Both the position numbers and the translations under genes were made by a program. Source: Novosphingobium sp. PC22D (GTDB lineage Bacteria; Pseudomonadota; Alphaproteobacteria; Sphingomonadales; Sphingomonadaceae). Taken from it: DNA of 64,000 nucleotides. Each line of letters opens with the position of its first letter. Within the stretch, counting starts at the first letter, position 1. The notes beneath the pieces were generated by a model. It made no database searches and was not told where the DNA came from. It saw only the letters and a list, made by a program, of their open reading frames with translations. The stretch is taken from the NCBI RefSeq assembly GCF_002556635.1, contig NZ_MWMO01000006.1, positions 1 to 64,000 of the forward strand, in the 5' to 3' direction. Shown one piece after another: positions 43,888 to 52,985 of the stretch.

Positions 43888-43991
43888 CACGAATATCCTT
43901 TGGCTAGATCATGGCGATAACCGCGCGGCAAGCAGGACATCCGGACGGGCATCAAGTGCACCGAACCGACCGCCGCTACGGCTGACAGGGA

Positions 43992-44354
43992 TCAGCCAAG
44001 GATTTGGGGAGGATGTTGCTCTGGTGGAATCTCGTTTCCGGCAAAGATCGACGTCGTGGGCCAGAATGCCAGGGACGAAACAAAGAGCGGCGCAGTCATC
44101 GGCACCGCTGGTTCCTTCAGGATGATCGGAACGACGCAGCCCATCGCGGCGATGCAGTCGAATGTCAGGCCCTTGCAGGGCTTCTGCGCCGGCTGCGGCT
44201 GCTCATCCTGCATCATTTCCATGCAATCAGGGCTCATCTGAAAAACAGCCGCTGGGACCGTGACCACGCGCTCGCTCGCCGCAAAAGCGGCTTGCTGGCC
44301 GAAGATGCCAAGAAGCGCTCCGAAGAGAAGCAGAAGGCGGAGTGCGCGTCTCAC
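43992..44354 (-). CDS. Exported protein with Cys/Met motifs, unknown function
   Basis: A 120-residue protein with signal peptide LRLLLLFGALLGIFGQQAAFAAS. The mature region has CMEMMQDE, KPCKGLTFDCIAAMGC and a C-terminal hydrophobic segment (APLFVSSLAFWP). The paired cysteines and methionines next to copper genes suggest metal binding, and similar small proteins occur in sphingomonad copper islands. Function unproven. Confidence 0.75.
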   Translation of the reverse strand: MRRALRLLLLFGALLGIFGQQAAFAASERVVTVPAAVFQMSPDCMEMMQDEQPQPAQKPCKGLTFDCIAAMGCVVPIILKEPAVPMTAPLFVSSLAFWPTTSIFAGNEIPPEQHPPQILG

Positions 44355-44361
44355 TATGATC

Positions 44362-44852
44362 TTAGCTAGCCGTTTCCTGTTGCCGTGACAATGACATTAG
44401 CCACTTCGCCAACGGTTTGCCGTCGGCGATGATATGCAAAAATTCGCTCGCCAGAAAAGCCGAAGGCGGTGAAGTCGGGTGTTGGTGCATTTCCACGCCG
44501 AGTGGCCCGATCGACATTCCAGCCTCAGCAAGACCTCTAATGTCATGCTCGCGGAACTCAAAGGCGCGTTTCATTCCGCTATGGGTACATTATCCCCGGA
44601 TACCATCCCATCCATGATCGCTGTATGGCATGATGCCAGATGTACCGGCACACCGTGAGCGCGCTGGAAAGCAGTGTGGCGTTGAGCATCGATCGCCGGG
44701 ACGCGCCTCGCGAACTGCGCGAGCACCTGTGGCACCCAGTGCTTGCAGTATCCGCAACCCGGATACCGGCGCACAATGACTGCTGATGCCGCCTGGGCGA
44801 GCGACAGCGTCGCGAGGGCAAACAAAGCAGCAAGCAACGAGGCGGATGGCAT
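44362..44852 (-). pseudogene. DUF411 metal-related protein split by a frame change
   Basis: DUF411 proteins (about 150 residues) are periplasmic and linked to copper resistance. Here the first half (44571-44852) has the signal peptide, CGYCKHWVPQVL and SCHTAIMDG but stops after DNVPIAE; the second half (44362-44574) continues KRAFEFREHDIRGLAEAGMSIGPLGVEMHQHP, the expected DUF411 end, in the -1 frame. The junction is a four-base ATGA (44571-44574). A one-base indel is the simple explanation; coupled translation of two chains is the alternative. Confidence 0.7.
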
Positions 44853-45375
44853 TTTGTCACTCCAGTTTCAGGCCGGGGCCGCCAAGAGTTTTCTGGCAAT
44901 TCCCAACATTCAAGAGTCCCGCTCACGTTTTACGCAGGAAGAGGATCGATCCTTCGAAATTTCGATTGCAACCAAGTTCGAAAGGTATCGCTTCTTGCCG
45001 CCGTTCCACCTTAACGCGGCTGGTCAAAGTTTGCTCGGAGTGCGCTGGCGTTCAAGACACCACGTTGCACGACCGTTCAAATGGATGCGTGCCCCGTTGG
45101 CTCCAATTCGCTGAGCGCGTCGTGGTCGTGGACATTCAATTTACCAGACGGACACGAAACACCGTCCTTCGACACCCCGTAACGTCGGAAAAATTCACCT
45201 CTAACGCTCACCGGTGAGGGAAAGGTCAGTCCAGTGCGTATTCAAGAAGACTGATGTTTCACGGAGCGAGGTCCGCTTCGCTGTTCGAGTTGGACGCCCG
45301 CTGCCTCGATCCGTGATTCCGCAGTCTCCGATCAGCGTTAAACGTTCCTATTGTGCATATAGAGAGGATTTTGCG
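44853..45375. other. Intergenic region between divergent copper-region genes
   Basis: More than 500 bases, with lower G+C than the flanking genes. The frames are short and none shows a family motif. It should hold promoters for the DUF411 gene (minus) and the lipoprotein gene (plus). One perfect palindrome is listed separately. Confidence 0.45.
45207..45218. promoter_or_regulatory. Perfect 12-bp palindrome CTCACCGGTGAG
   Basis: A fully symmetric 12-mer about 160 bases upstream of the lipoprotein gene. It could be a dimeric regulator site. The distance makes the assignment weak. Confidence 0.3.
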
Positions 45376-45654
45376 ATGCGCCGGCAATCTATCGCAGTTT
45401 TCTTGGCAGTTTCCCTGGGCAGTCTCCTGCTTTCGGCCTGCATTGGCCGCCAGGAGATGCTCGCCCGTCATCGGGCAGCGTGCATTACCTATGGCTACAC
45501 TCCGGGCACCGAGCAATATTCCAACTGTCTTCTGCAACTCGACGTGGGCGACTATGGTTACGGCCATCATGGGCGCAGGCCGATGTGGAACCAAGGTAAA
45601 CCCGAACTGCCTCCGCCTCCGCCTCCGCCCTCCCCCGACCCGCAGCAGCGATGA
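45376..45654 (+). CDS. Small lipoprotein with proline-rich tail
   Basis: A 92-residue lipoprotein: signal SIAVFLAVSLGSLLLSAC with lipobox LSAC, a short body ACITYGYTPGTEQYSNCLLQLD with two cysteines, a Tyr/Gly/His stretch and a C-terminal tail of consecutive prolines. The AITYGYTPGTxxYxxC pattern recurs in many small proteobacterial lipoproteins of unknown role. AGAGAGG precedes the ATG; a longer upstream reading has no support. Confidence 0.8.
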   Translation: MRRQSIAVFLAVSLGSLLLSACIGRQEMLARHRAACITYGYTPGTEQYSNCLLQLDVGDYGYGHHGRRPMWNQGKPELPPPPPPPSPDPQQR

Positions 45655-45869
45655 CGGTTGCTACCGATCCCATTGGTCTCAGCCCTGGCTCTATCGGAAG
45701 GAGATAGCCTGAGATTGCGCTGAACGTGTTCTCGAACGGCAATCCTCCCGCCGTCTCCTTTCGATACGGGTGAAACTGCCTATCCGTCATGCTTGGACTG
45801 GCAACCGCCAACCGCTTCTACATGACTCCCGCGCTCGAGCCTCCGATATCGGGGATGTAGCCGCTCGCC

Positions 45870-47153
45870 TCAGGGCAACCGATGGGCGATCGCCTTGATT
45901 GCCTTGAGGCCGGAACCGAAGCGCGCGATCGCCTCGCGGTGCCGTTCGAGCTCGCCATAGGGAAGATAGGAAATATCGAGATCGGCGACCCGGCTAAACG
46001 CCGGACGGCGCAGCTGGGCGCGGACATCGGCCTCGCGCGCGTCTGGCGCGACAAGAAACAGCCCGGCGGAGGCATGAAGATCATCGCCGCTCAGTGCGAG
46101 ATCGAGCATGCGGACAATTCCTGAATAGATCGACGTCGAGTGCTCCACCTCGAAGGCGGCGGCGACATTGGCGTTGCTCCGCTCCAGCCAGAGGACATCG
46201 ATCAGGCGGATGGAATCCCCGCCGGCGGCGGTTGCGACTGCATTGGGCAAATGATCGAGACAGCGCGTGCCCAGCGGCACGCCGTCGTGAAGCCGCCCCC
46301 GGTCGTTTGCGGCGATCCAGACATCATAACCCAATGCGTGTCCAAGATCGCGCAGCCAGGCCTGGATCTCGGTATGGCTGCGATCGCTTTCGTTCTGGGC
46401 GATCGTCACCTTGTCGAGCTTTTCCGCCTGCGCTCGCGCCTCGTCGAGCCGGGCCAGCCAGTCCCCCGCCACGCTCTGGGCATTGTCGAGAGGCGGCGGC
46501 GGATAGCGGCCGGAACCCACATCAAACAACAGCCCGCCGATCGCGCCCAGATCGTTCGAAAGCAGATCGCGGTAGCGGTCGTTGAGATCGAGGATACCGG
46601 AGCGCATGGCAAGAAAATGCTCCCAGCTTCCAAGCTTCACAGTGGCACCGGTGAGCGCATTGTACCCTTTGACAATGGCCGTGTTGAACGGGGGAACCAG
46701 CGTCGGGTGCAGAAAATAGAGCAGATTGGCCACCGCCGGCCCCAACCCCTTGATCTTCAACCGGTCGATCGCGTGGATGCCTGAGATGATCTCCTCCGCG
46801 CTGTCGCAGCACGAGCAATGATGAAGCAGCCGCCCGAAGGCGCGCTGGTTATCTGGATTTTCGTAAATGTCGGGAATACGGAGCTTGGGCTTCCAGAGGA
46901 AAGCGTGATCAGCGCCCTTGAAGATCTGGCGCTGCTCGGCCACTGAGTGCACGACCGTCTCGAGCGAAGAACCGCGATAGGCGACACCAAAGCGGCCCGC
47001 TTCGATCTCTGCAACGACTTGCGTGATTCCCCGCCGGATCGAGCGAAAGTTCTTCAAGCGCTCGTCCCAGAGGAACCAGCTCCGGTAGGTTGCTCCCGGA
47101 TCCTCGCGCCAGCGACCGATCAGTTCGCGGACCAGGTCGCGCCCGGTGTTCAT
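45870..47153 (-). CDS. HhH plus PD-(D/E)XK-like putative nuclease
   Basis: A 427-residue soluble protein. Residues 134-150 (IKGLGPAVANLLYFLHP) form a helix-hairpin-helix DNA-binding motif. The C-terminal half has a possible PD-(D/E)XK core: E262 in HTEIQAWLRDLGHALGYDVW, D319 in RLIDVLWLE, then F-E335-V-E337-H-S-T-S-I-Y-S-G. The EVEHSTSIYSG signature recurs in restriction-like or repair endonucleases. No methyltransferase gene is adjacent. ATG 47153 was chosen because GGAGG lies 10 bases upstream; in-frame ATGs at 47171 and 47162 are possible. Confidence 0.7.
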   Translation of the reverse strand: MNTGRDLVRELIGRWREDPGATYRSWFLWDERLKNFRSIRRGITQVVAEIEAGRFGVAYRGSSLETVVHSVAEQRQIFKGADHAFLWKPKLRIPDIYENPDNQRAFGRLLHHCSCCDSAEEIISGIHAIDRLKIKGLGPAVANLLYFLHPTLVPPFNTAIVKGYNALTGATVKLGSWEHFLAMRSGILDLNDRYRDLLSNDLGAIGGLLFDVGSGRYPPPPLDNAQSVAGDWLARLDEARAQAEKLDKVTIAQNESDRSHTEIQAWLRDLGHALGYDVWIAANDRGRLHDGVPLGTRCLDHLPNAVATAAGGDSIRLIDVLWLERSNANVAAAFEVEHSTSIYSGIVRMLDLALSGDDLHASAGLFLVAPDAREADVRAQLRRPAFSRVADLDISYLPYGELERHREAIARFGSGLKAIKAIAHRLP

Positions 47154-47286
47154 ACAGACCATCCCTCCCATCGACTCGATGTTCGCAAACCATCATATTT
47201 CAAGGCAAACGGATCGCGATCAGAAATTGGAACGGCAAATAGCGAGTTCAAATCGGGCGCTTCATCGGGCCAAACGACTTGCGGGG

Positions 47287-47922
47287 TCAATGCGCTCCCT
47301 CGCGATGTGAGTGGGGCTGGGCCTCTTCGTGCGGCGTATTCTGCATGTCCCCCGTTTCCTTCATTATTGCGTCGTGATCCATCGGGGCGTCACTTGTCAT
47401 TTCCTGATACTGCGCCGGCGATAGTTTGGGCAATTGCTGGATGAAGGCGACCATGTCCCAGATCAGCTTGTCGTCATGGGTTTTACCCCATGCCGGCATG
47501 GCGGTCAGCTTGACACCATGCTTGATAATCCAGAATTGCTGCGCCGGCGTATGGTCCGATACTCGGGCGAGCTCCGGCGCCTGTGGGTAGAGGCCCTGAC
47601 TGATTTCGGTCTTCTCCATCCCCGGCGCCAGATGGCAACCGCTGCACATCTCGGTGTAGAGGCCCGCGCCTGCGGAGGCGCGCTTTGGATCGGCCAGATC
47701 TTTGGGCACGGCGATCGATTTCGCGCGGACTGCGATTGACTGGTCACGGAGGTTTTCGATGAGCCAATAGGTAGGTCTGTAGTGGGGGGCATCGGCCGCG
47801 ATGTTATATACGCCGAGGTAGATCGCGATCGCGGCCAGCCCGGCGAATATCAGAAGCGTGAGCCCGACGAAGGTCGTGCTTGGCAAATGGCGCCGGAAAT
47901 CGAAATTTCGCAATCCAGCCAT
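47287..47922 (-). CDS. Membrane-anchored cytochrome c
   Basis: A 211-residue protein with one N-terminal helix (TTFVGLTLLIFAGLAAIAIYLGVYNIAAD) and a periplasmic mono-heme domain: CSGCH, then the Met ligand in TAMPAWG. The C-terminus is His-rich (TPHEEAQPHSHREGAH). Start 47922 has GGGAGA upstream; a longer reading carries no motif. It probably passes electrons to a terminal oxidase or a reductase not in the window. The nearest neighbours are a nuclease-like gene and a hydroxyacid dehydrogenase. Confidence 0.87.
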   Translation of the reverse strand: MAGLRNFDFRRHLPSTTFVGLTLLIFAGLAAIAIYLGVYNIAADAPHYRPTYWLIENLRDQSIAVRAKSIAVPKDLADPKRASAGAGLYTEMCSGCHLAPGMEKTEISQGLYPQAPELARVSDHTPAQQFWIIKHGVKLTAMPAWGKTHDDKLIWDMVAFIQQLPKLSPAQYQEMTSDAPMDHDAIMKETGDMQNTPHEEAQPHSHREGAH

Positions 47923-48218
47923 TGGTTGTCTCCCGTAACAGCGCCCACAGGTCGGGCGTCCATGTGCGAGGCGCTGTTTTTCGCGCGCCCTGAACACAAT
48001 ACGCAGTATGAAGCCCTATCCCTCGAATGAAGCTGATAGATTGCTGCGCTGGAGGTTGCCGATGTTCTCACGCCAGCTTGAGCGCGACTGTCGAAGCCGG
48101 GATTCGGCGAATTCCGACCGGCCTGTAACCACGGGGTTTGTCGCGCGTCCCAATAGATGGAGACGGCCGAGCATCGCTTTTGGCTGTCTTTCGCTCCCTA
48201 AACGGGCAAGAGGGCCAT

Positions 48219-49253
48219 ATGAAGCTGATCGCATTCGAAACCGAAGCTTGGGAGGCCGAGGCGTGCCACACCCTTCCGCCGGAGATCGAGTTCACCTGCA
48301 CCGAGGGCGCGCTCGACGAAACCAATGTCGCCGCCTACCACGACGCGGAAATCATAACCGTTTTCGTCCATTCGAGATTGACGATACCGGTTCTGGCCCA
48401 GATGCCACATCTCAGGCTTATCGCGACGCGGTCGACTGGTTATGATCATATCGACCTGAACTTTTGCGCAAAGGCGGGCATCGCTGTCGCGAATGTGCCC
48501 GGTTATGGCGATGTGACTGTCGCCGAGCATGTGTTTGCACTCCTGCTGGGCTTGGCGCGCCATCTGCCTGCCTATAGCGAAAGGGCTCGGCATGGCGAAT
48601 TCGACCCGGCCGATCTGCGAGGGTTCGATCTGTTCGGCAAGACCATCGGAGTGATCGGCACCGGCCGGATCGGCCAATGTGTCATCCGGATCGCCCGCGG
48701 TTTCGGAATGAGCGTGGTCGCCCATGACATCTCGCCTCGCAATGAGATCGCCCAGGCTCTTGATTTTCGATATGTCGATCTCCCTGCCTTGCTTGGCGAA
48801 GCCGATATCGTTTCGCTGCACCTGCCCGCGACCTCGGGCACGGAGGGGATGATCGGGGATGCCGAATTCGAACTGATGAAGGAGGGAGCCGTCCTGATCA
48901 ACACGGCCCGCGGCAACATCATTGAGACCGAGGCTCTCGTTCGGGCGATCACCAGCGGGAGGATACGGGCAGCGGGTCTTGATGTTCTTCCGCAGGAGCC
49001 GCTTATCCGGGACGAAGCCGAAGTCTTTCGTGGACGCGAGATTGGGGCGGACGCACTCAAGGAACTGCTTGCCCATCATGTCTTGGCGAGCGCTTCCAAT
49101 GTCCTCATCACGCCGCATGTTGCCTATAACACTGAGGATGCTCTTCGCCGGCTCATCGACATGACGATCGAGAACATTCGTGCCTTTGCCGCAGGCAATC
49201 CGATCAACCTTGTGGCGATGGACTCGGCGCAGGCTCGCGCGGTGAGCGTTTGA
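48219..49253 (+). CDS. D-isomer-specific 2-hydroxyacid dehydrogenase
   Basis: A 344-residue NAD-dependent enzyme of the D-lactate dehydrogenase family. Rossmann motif GTGRIG followed by ARGFGMSVVAHD; catalytic Arg in NTARGNIIETEAL, Glu region in LPQEPL, and histidine in LITPHVAYNT. ATG 48219 has AGAGGG five bases upstream. An N-terminal pattern IITVFVHSRLTIPVL resembles fermentative D-LDH. It may provide NADH reoxidation under low oxygen, fitting the nearby FixLJ genes. Exact substrate not decided. Confidence 0.9.
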   Translation: MKLIAFETEAWEAEACHTLPPEIEFTCTEGALDETNVAAYHDAEIITVFVHSRLTIPVLAQMPHLRLIATRSTGYDHIDLNFCAKAGIAVANVPGYGDVTVAEHVFALLLGLARHLPAYSERARHGEFDPADLRGFDLFGKTIGVIGTGRIGQCVIRIARGFGMSVVAHDISPRNEIAQALDFRYVDLPALLGEADIVSLHLPATSGTEGMIGDAEFELMKEGAVLINTARGNIIETEALVRAITSGRIRAAGLDVLPQEPLIRDEAEVFRGREIGADALKELLAHHVLASASNVLITPHVAYNTEDALRRLIDMTIENIRAFAAGNPINLVAMDSAQARAVSV

Positions 49254-49266
49254 AGCTCTGGGACCG

Positions 49267-50058
49267 TCAATGTGAGAGAAGCAACGGGATTGGACAATCA
49301 AGAAGCAACGTGCGCGTGACGCCCCCGAACATCCTTTCACGATAGCGCGAATGGCCGTAGCCGCCCATGACAATGCACGAGACCCCCAATTCGCGCGCCG
49401 AGGCAGTAAGCGCTTCTGCCACCGATGGCTCGGCTGGCCGCTCGTGTATTTCCGCATGAATCCCGTGCCGTGAGAGGTAGGCCGCGACATCGGTCGGTGG
49501 AAAGTCCAGGCGCTCTTCCGCGATCGTCACAATATGCACGCTTGCGGCCGCTCTCATCATTGCGAGGCTGTGGCGGACCGAATTGGCGGATTCCGCCGTT
49601 CCGTTCCAGGCGATCATGATTGGATCGCCGGGGTCGAATTGCGATGCAGTGACCGGCACGGCTAGAATCGGCACATGGCCATGTACGACAAGCGCTCCAA
49701 CCGCGGAAATGTCCGGTGCCTCATCTCCTGTAGCGGCCACGATCACATCGGCCAGCAGCGCCTCTCTGAGTATCTCGATGGCGCTGTTCCCGTTTCTGGT
49801 GCGCCAGTCCCAGGACACCATATCGCTGTTCAGCCGCGCTTCCAGAGCAGCGCGCAGCTCGCGCGCGGGCACCTCGACGCTGTCAACGAAGAGATTGAAA
49901 GTTTCGGGTGATACCGGACCGTCGGCCGGAAAATAGGGGGTTGGCGTCACCTGGAGGCAGGTAAGATGGCCACCTTGATCGCGGGCCAGCGACAAGGCCG
50001 TCTGGAAACGGGCTTCCATCCCAGGATCGTCCTGGACATGCAGTAGGATGTTCTTCAC
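49267..50058 (-). CDS. Tandem universal stress protein (UspA family)
   Basis: A 263-residue protein with two Usp domains. The second retains the ATP-binding loop GGYGHSRYRERMFGGVTRTLL; the first is degenerate (VAATGDEAPDISAVGALV). The GTG start 50058 (VKNILLHV) matches the family N-terminus; an ATG at 50106 is possible. Convergent with the hydroxyacid dehydrogenase gene and divergent from fixL. Usp genes are often in oxygen-limitation regulons. Confidence 0.88.
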   Translation of the reverse strand: MKNILLHVQDDPGMEARFQTALSLARDQGGHLTCLQVTPTPYFPADGPVSPETFNLFVDSVEVPARELRAALEARLNSDMVSWDWRTRNGNSAIEILREALLADVIVAATGDEAPDISAVGALVVHGHVPILAVPVTASQFDPGDPIMIAWNGTAESANSVRHSLAMMRAAASVHIVTIAEERLDFPPTDVAAYLSRHGIHAEIHERPAEPSVAEALTASARELGVSCIVMGGYGHSRYRERMFGGVTRTLLLDCPIPLLLSH

Positions 50059-50290
50059 GCGCACCTTCTCTTTGAGCGATCGCCACAACAGGTCTGACGC
50101 CGACATTTAGACGTTCCCAGATACCGGTAATTACGGTCACCCTAAAAATTTTTCTCATTAGCATGAGGGATACGGGCGGCGGGTGCGTATGACAAACAAC
50201 GGCAGAGCCGGACAGCGAGGTTTGGCGAGCAGCGCAATGGGGATTTTGCCTTGCCGTCAACCGATGGTTTTCAAGGCAGAAGATGAGGCG

Positions 50291-51844
50291 ATGGAAGGAC
50301 CCGAAAATCACAGACCCATGGCAGGAAGGGTTGGCGAGCCAAGCGTCGACCAGCTACTGCGCTTTATCGACTGCCTTGAAAATGAAGCCATTCTCATGCT
50401 CGATGAGGCAGGATGCATCACGCTCTGGAGCAAGGGTGCTCAGCAAATCAAAGGATGGAGCGCGGACGAAGTGCTGGGCCGGCACTGGTCGATCCTGTAT
50501 CCGGCGGAGGCGATTGCCCAAGGCAGGCCGGATCATGTCTTGGAGATTGCCCGAACAGAAGGGCACTATTTCGGAGAGGAGCTTCGTGTCCGCAAGGATG
50601 GGGCCGAGTTTCTCGCACAAGTAGCCATTCATACCCTGCGCGACTTGGACGGAAATATCGTCGGCTATGGCAAGGTTGTTCGCGACATCACTGAATGGCA
50701 GCGTGCGCAATCCGCCTTGCAGACCCAGGAAGACCATCTGCGATCCATCCTTAATACCGTGCCGGATGCAATGGTGGTGATCGACGAAAGAGGAATTATT
50801 CAATCATTCAGCGCGACGGCGGAAAGGCTCTTCGGGTACCGGGAGGATGACGTTGTGGGGCGCAACGTCAGCCTGCTGGCCCCCTCCCCCCATCACGAAG
50901 CACACGATGGCTATCTCGCGCGATATCTCGCGACAGGGGAACGGCGCATAATCGGCATCGGTCGCGTGGTGTCTGGCCGCAAACGCGATGGCAGCATTTT
51001 CCCGATGGAGCTTGCAATAGGTGAGGCCATGAAAGCAGATGGCCACCGGCTGTTCACCGGGTTCATCCGGGATCTGACGACCAAGCAGGATGTCGAGCGG
51101 CGCTTGCAGGATCTCCAGGACGAGCTGATCCATATTTCTCGCGTGTCTGCCGTGGGAAGCATGGCATCGACGCTTGCCCATGAGCTGAATCAGCCGCTGA
51201 CGGCAGTAGCCAGTTACGCAATGGCGGCACAAGCGCTTTTGGACGCCGATCGACCAGGTGCCGCAGCGGAAGCCCGTCAGGCGCTTGCTGATGGCATCGC
51301 CGAAGCGGTCCGCGCCGGTCAGATCGTGCGTCGCCTTCGGGATTTCGTTTCGCGGGGTGAAACCGAGCGGGAAATTGTTGGTTTGACGAAATTGATCGAA
51401 GAGGCCGCGGCGCTTGCGCTTGCCGGCGCGAGTCTGCGTGGGGTCAGTGTGGAGACGAACCTCGACCCGGCCGTGACGCGTGTCCTCGTCGATCGCGTCC
51501 AGATCCAACAGGTCCTGCTTAACCTGATCCGCAACGCGGTCGAGGCGATGGAAGGCTGCGAACGCCGGGATCTCTTGATTTCGACAGCGGCCGTCAGCGA
51601 CGAGGAGGTCGAACTGGCGGTCACCGATAGCGGCGTCGGGCTTTCGGACGAGATTGCCGAACGGTTGTTCGAACCCTTCAACAGCACCAAGGAGCTAGGC
51701 CTTGGGGTGGGCCTTTCCATATGCCGCACCATTGTCGAGGCTCACGGGGGGCGCCTCTGGGCCGAGCCAGGACCAGAAGGAGGTACGGTGTTTCGTTTCA
51801 CGTTGACGCGAATGGATCGAGCGGAGCAGCAGGATGTCCGTTGA
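50291..51844 (+). CDS. fixL: FixL-type oxygen-sensing PAS histidine kinase
   Basis: A 517-residue soluble kinase with two PAS domains and HisKA/HATPase. The second PAS matches rhizobial FixL closely: heme-ligand H205 in EAHDGYLARY, and RRIIGIGRVVSGRKRDGSIFPMELAIGE with the distal arginine. Phospho-acceptor H297 is in LAHELNQPLTAV; ATP-lid boxes NLIRNAVEAM, DSGVGLSDEI and GLGVGLSICRTIVEAHGG follow. No membrane helix. The start is uncertain: ATG 50291 is used, but 50264 and 50189 are open in the same frame. It overlaps fixJ by 11 bases. Confidence 0.9.
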   Translation: MEGPENHRPMAGRVGEPSVDQLLRFIDCLENEAILMLDEAGCITLWSKGAQQIKGWSADEVLGRHWSILYPAEAIAQGRPDHVLEIARTEGHYFGEELRVRKDGAEFLAQVAIHTLRDLDGNIVGYGKVVRDITEWQRAQSALQTQEDHLRSILNTVPDAMVVIDERGIIQSFSATAERLFGYREDDVVGRNVSLLAPSPHHEAHDGYLARYLATGERRIIGIGRVVSGRKRDGSIFPMELAIGEAMKADGHRLFTGFIRDLTTKQDVERRLQDLQDELIHISRVSAVGSMASTLAHELNQPLTAVASYAMAAQALLDADRPGAAAEARQALADGIAEAVRAGQIVRRLRDFVSRGETEREIVGLTKLIEEAAALALAGASLRGVSVETNLDPAVTRVLVDRVQIQQVLLNLIRNAVEAMEGCERRDLLISTAAVSDEEVELAVTDSGVGLSDEIAERLFEPFNSTKELGLGVGLSICRTIVEAHGGRLWAEPGPEGGTVFRFTLTRMDRAEQQDVR

Positions 51845-52454
51845 GAAGCTCGTCTATATCGTCGACGACGACGGCGCCATTCGCCGTTCGACCAGCCTTT
51901 TCCTCCGCACCCAGGGCTATGCGGTCGAAAGTTACAATTCAGGCGTGTTGTTTCTCGAGGCAGCTCAAACGTTGCGGCCTGGCTGCGTATTGCTTGATGT
52001 ACGAATGCCCGAAATTGACGGGGTCACAGTGCTTGAACGGTTGCGCGCCGGGGGATCGGATTTGCCGGTGGTCGTGATGACCGCGCATGGCGACATCGGC
52101 ACTGCGGTCACAGCGATGCGCAAGGGTGCTCACAATTTCATCGAAAAGCCCTTCGAGCAGGACACGATACTTCAAGCTCTGGAGGAAGTCTTTGCTATCG
52201 CCGAGCAGGCGGATGCACAACGGTTGACCGCGGCTGCGGCAATGTCGCGCATCGAAACGCTGACGCCTCGTGAACGGGATGTGCTCGAGGGCCTGGCCGC
52301 CGGGCAGACCAACAAGATGATCGCACGCGCCCACGGCATCAGCCCGCGGACCGTGGAGATCCACCGGGCCAACATGATGGAAAAACTCGGTGTGCATACA
52401 TTGCCCGAGGCTTTGCGCATCGCGCTGATCGCGGGCCTCGGCGCCGACCTCTAG
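51834..52454 (+). CDS. fixJ: FixJ-type response regulator
   Basis: A 206-residue regulator: receiver domain with phospho-acceptor D55 in VLLDVRMPEIDG and conserved lysine in FIEKPF, then a LuxR/FixJ-type HTH (LTPRERDVLEGLAAGQTNKMIARAHGISPRTVEIHRANMMEKLGV). It overlaps fixL by 11 bases, so the two form an operon. In rhizobia FixJ-P activates fixK and micro-aerobic genes; here no fixK is visible. Confidence 0.93.
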   Translation: MSVEKLVYIVDDDGAIRRSTSLFLRTQGYAVESYNSGVLFLEAAQTLRPGCVLLDVRMPEIDGVTVLERLRAGGSDLPVVVMTAHGDIGTAVTAMRKGAHNFIEKPFEQDTILQALEEVFAIAEQADAQRLTAAAAMSRIETLTPRERDVLEGLAAGQTNKMIARAHGISPRTVEIHRANMMEKLGVHTLPEALRIALIAGLGADL

Positions 52455-52532
52455 CCTGCCTACTTATTAAGGGAACGCACCTATACTGCGCGGCCGGAGG
52501 CCAGCGTAGGGCAGAAGCGGCAACCCTTGAGG

Positions 52533-52542
52533 TGTCGCGACA
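52533..52542. promoter_or_regulatory. Palindrome TGTCGCGACA before the receiver gene
   Basis: A perfect 10-bp palindrome 21 bases upstream of the GTG start of the third regulator. It lies where an operator or promoter of this gene would be expected. The cognate factor is unknown. Confidence 0.35.
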
Positions 52543-52562
52543 AATAGTGTGGGACGTTCCGT

Positions 52563-52985
52563 GTGATCAGGACTGACGGGAAGGACGATGCCAGCCATTG
52601 CGTGCAGCTCGTCGACGACGACGAGGCGGTGCGTCGCTCGATCAGTCTGCTACTTCGCGCGCACGGCTTCTGCGTCTGCGATTTCGGTTCGGCCACCGAA
52701 TTGCTGGAAAGTGACACCTGCGGTGGTTGTCAGTGCCTGATCACGGATTATTCGATGCCATCGATGGACGGGATCACGCTGCTTGCACGGCTTCGCCAGA
52801 GCGGATGGCCGGGGACCGCCATTCTTATTACCGGTCGCTACCAGCACGATCTGGAGAAACGCGCGCTGGAAGCAGGGTTCTCCGCATTGGTTGAAAAGCC
52901 TTTGACTGACAAGAAATTGGTCGGCTTGATCGCGCAGTGCCTCGATAGGCCGCCACTGCCGGACAGATCCCGACCTGCGTCCTAA
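52563..52985 (+). CDS. Stand-alone receiver-domain protein
   Basis: A 140-residue single receiver domain. Acidic pocket VDDDEA, phospho-acceptor D62 in LITDYSMPSMDG, Thr in LITGRY and lysine in LVEKPLT. No output domain. GTG start. In some FixLJ systems a single receiver (FixT-like or sink protein) dampens the kinase; here it follows fixJ by 108 bases and could compete for phosphate from FixL. That role is inference. Confidence 0.88.
   Translation: MIRTDGKDDASHCVQLVDDDEAVRRSISLLLRAHGFCVCDFGSATELLESDTCGGCQCLITDYSMPSMDGITLLARLRQSGWPGTAILITGRYQHDLEKRALEAGFSALVEKPLTDKKLVGLIAQCLDRPPLPDRSRPAS

Noticed and set aside
44743-45114. 123-residue + strand frame across the DUF411 start
   Set aside because: It overlaps the DUF411 N-terminus antisense and shows no family features.
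50124-50136. CCGGTAATTACGG dyad between the Usp gene and fixL
   Set aside because: Symmetry is imperfect around its centre and it does not resemble a FixK/FNR site, so it is not listed as a feature.
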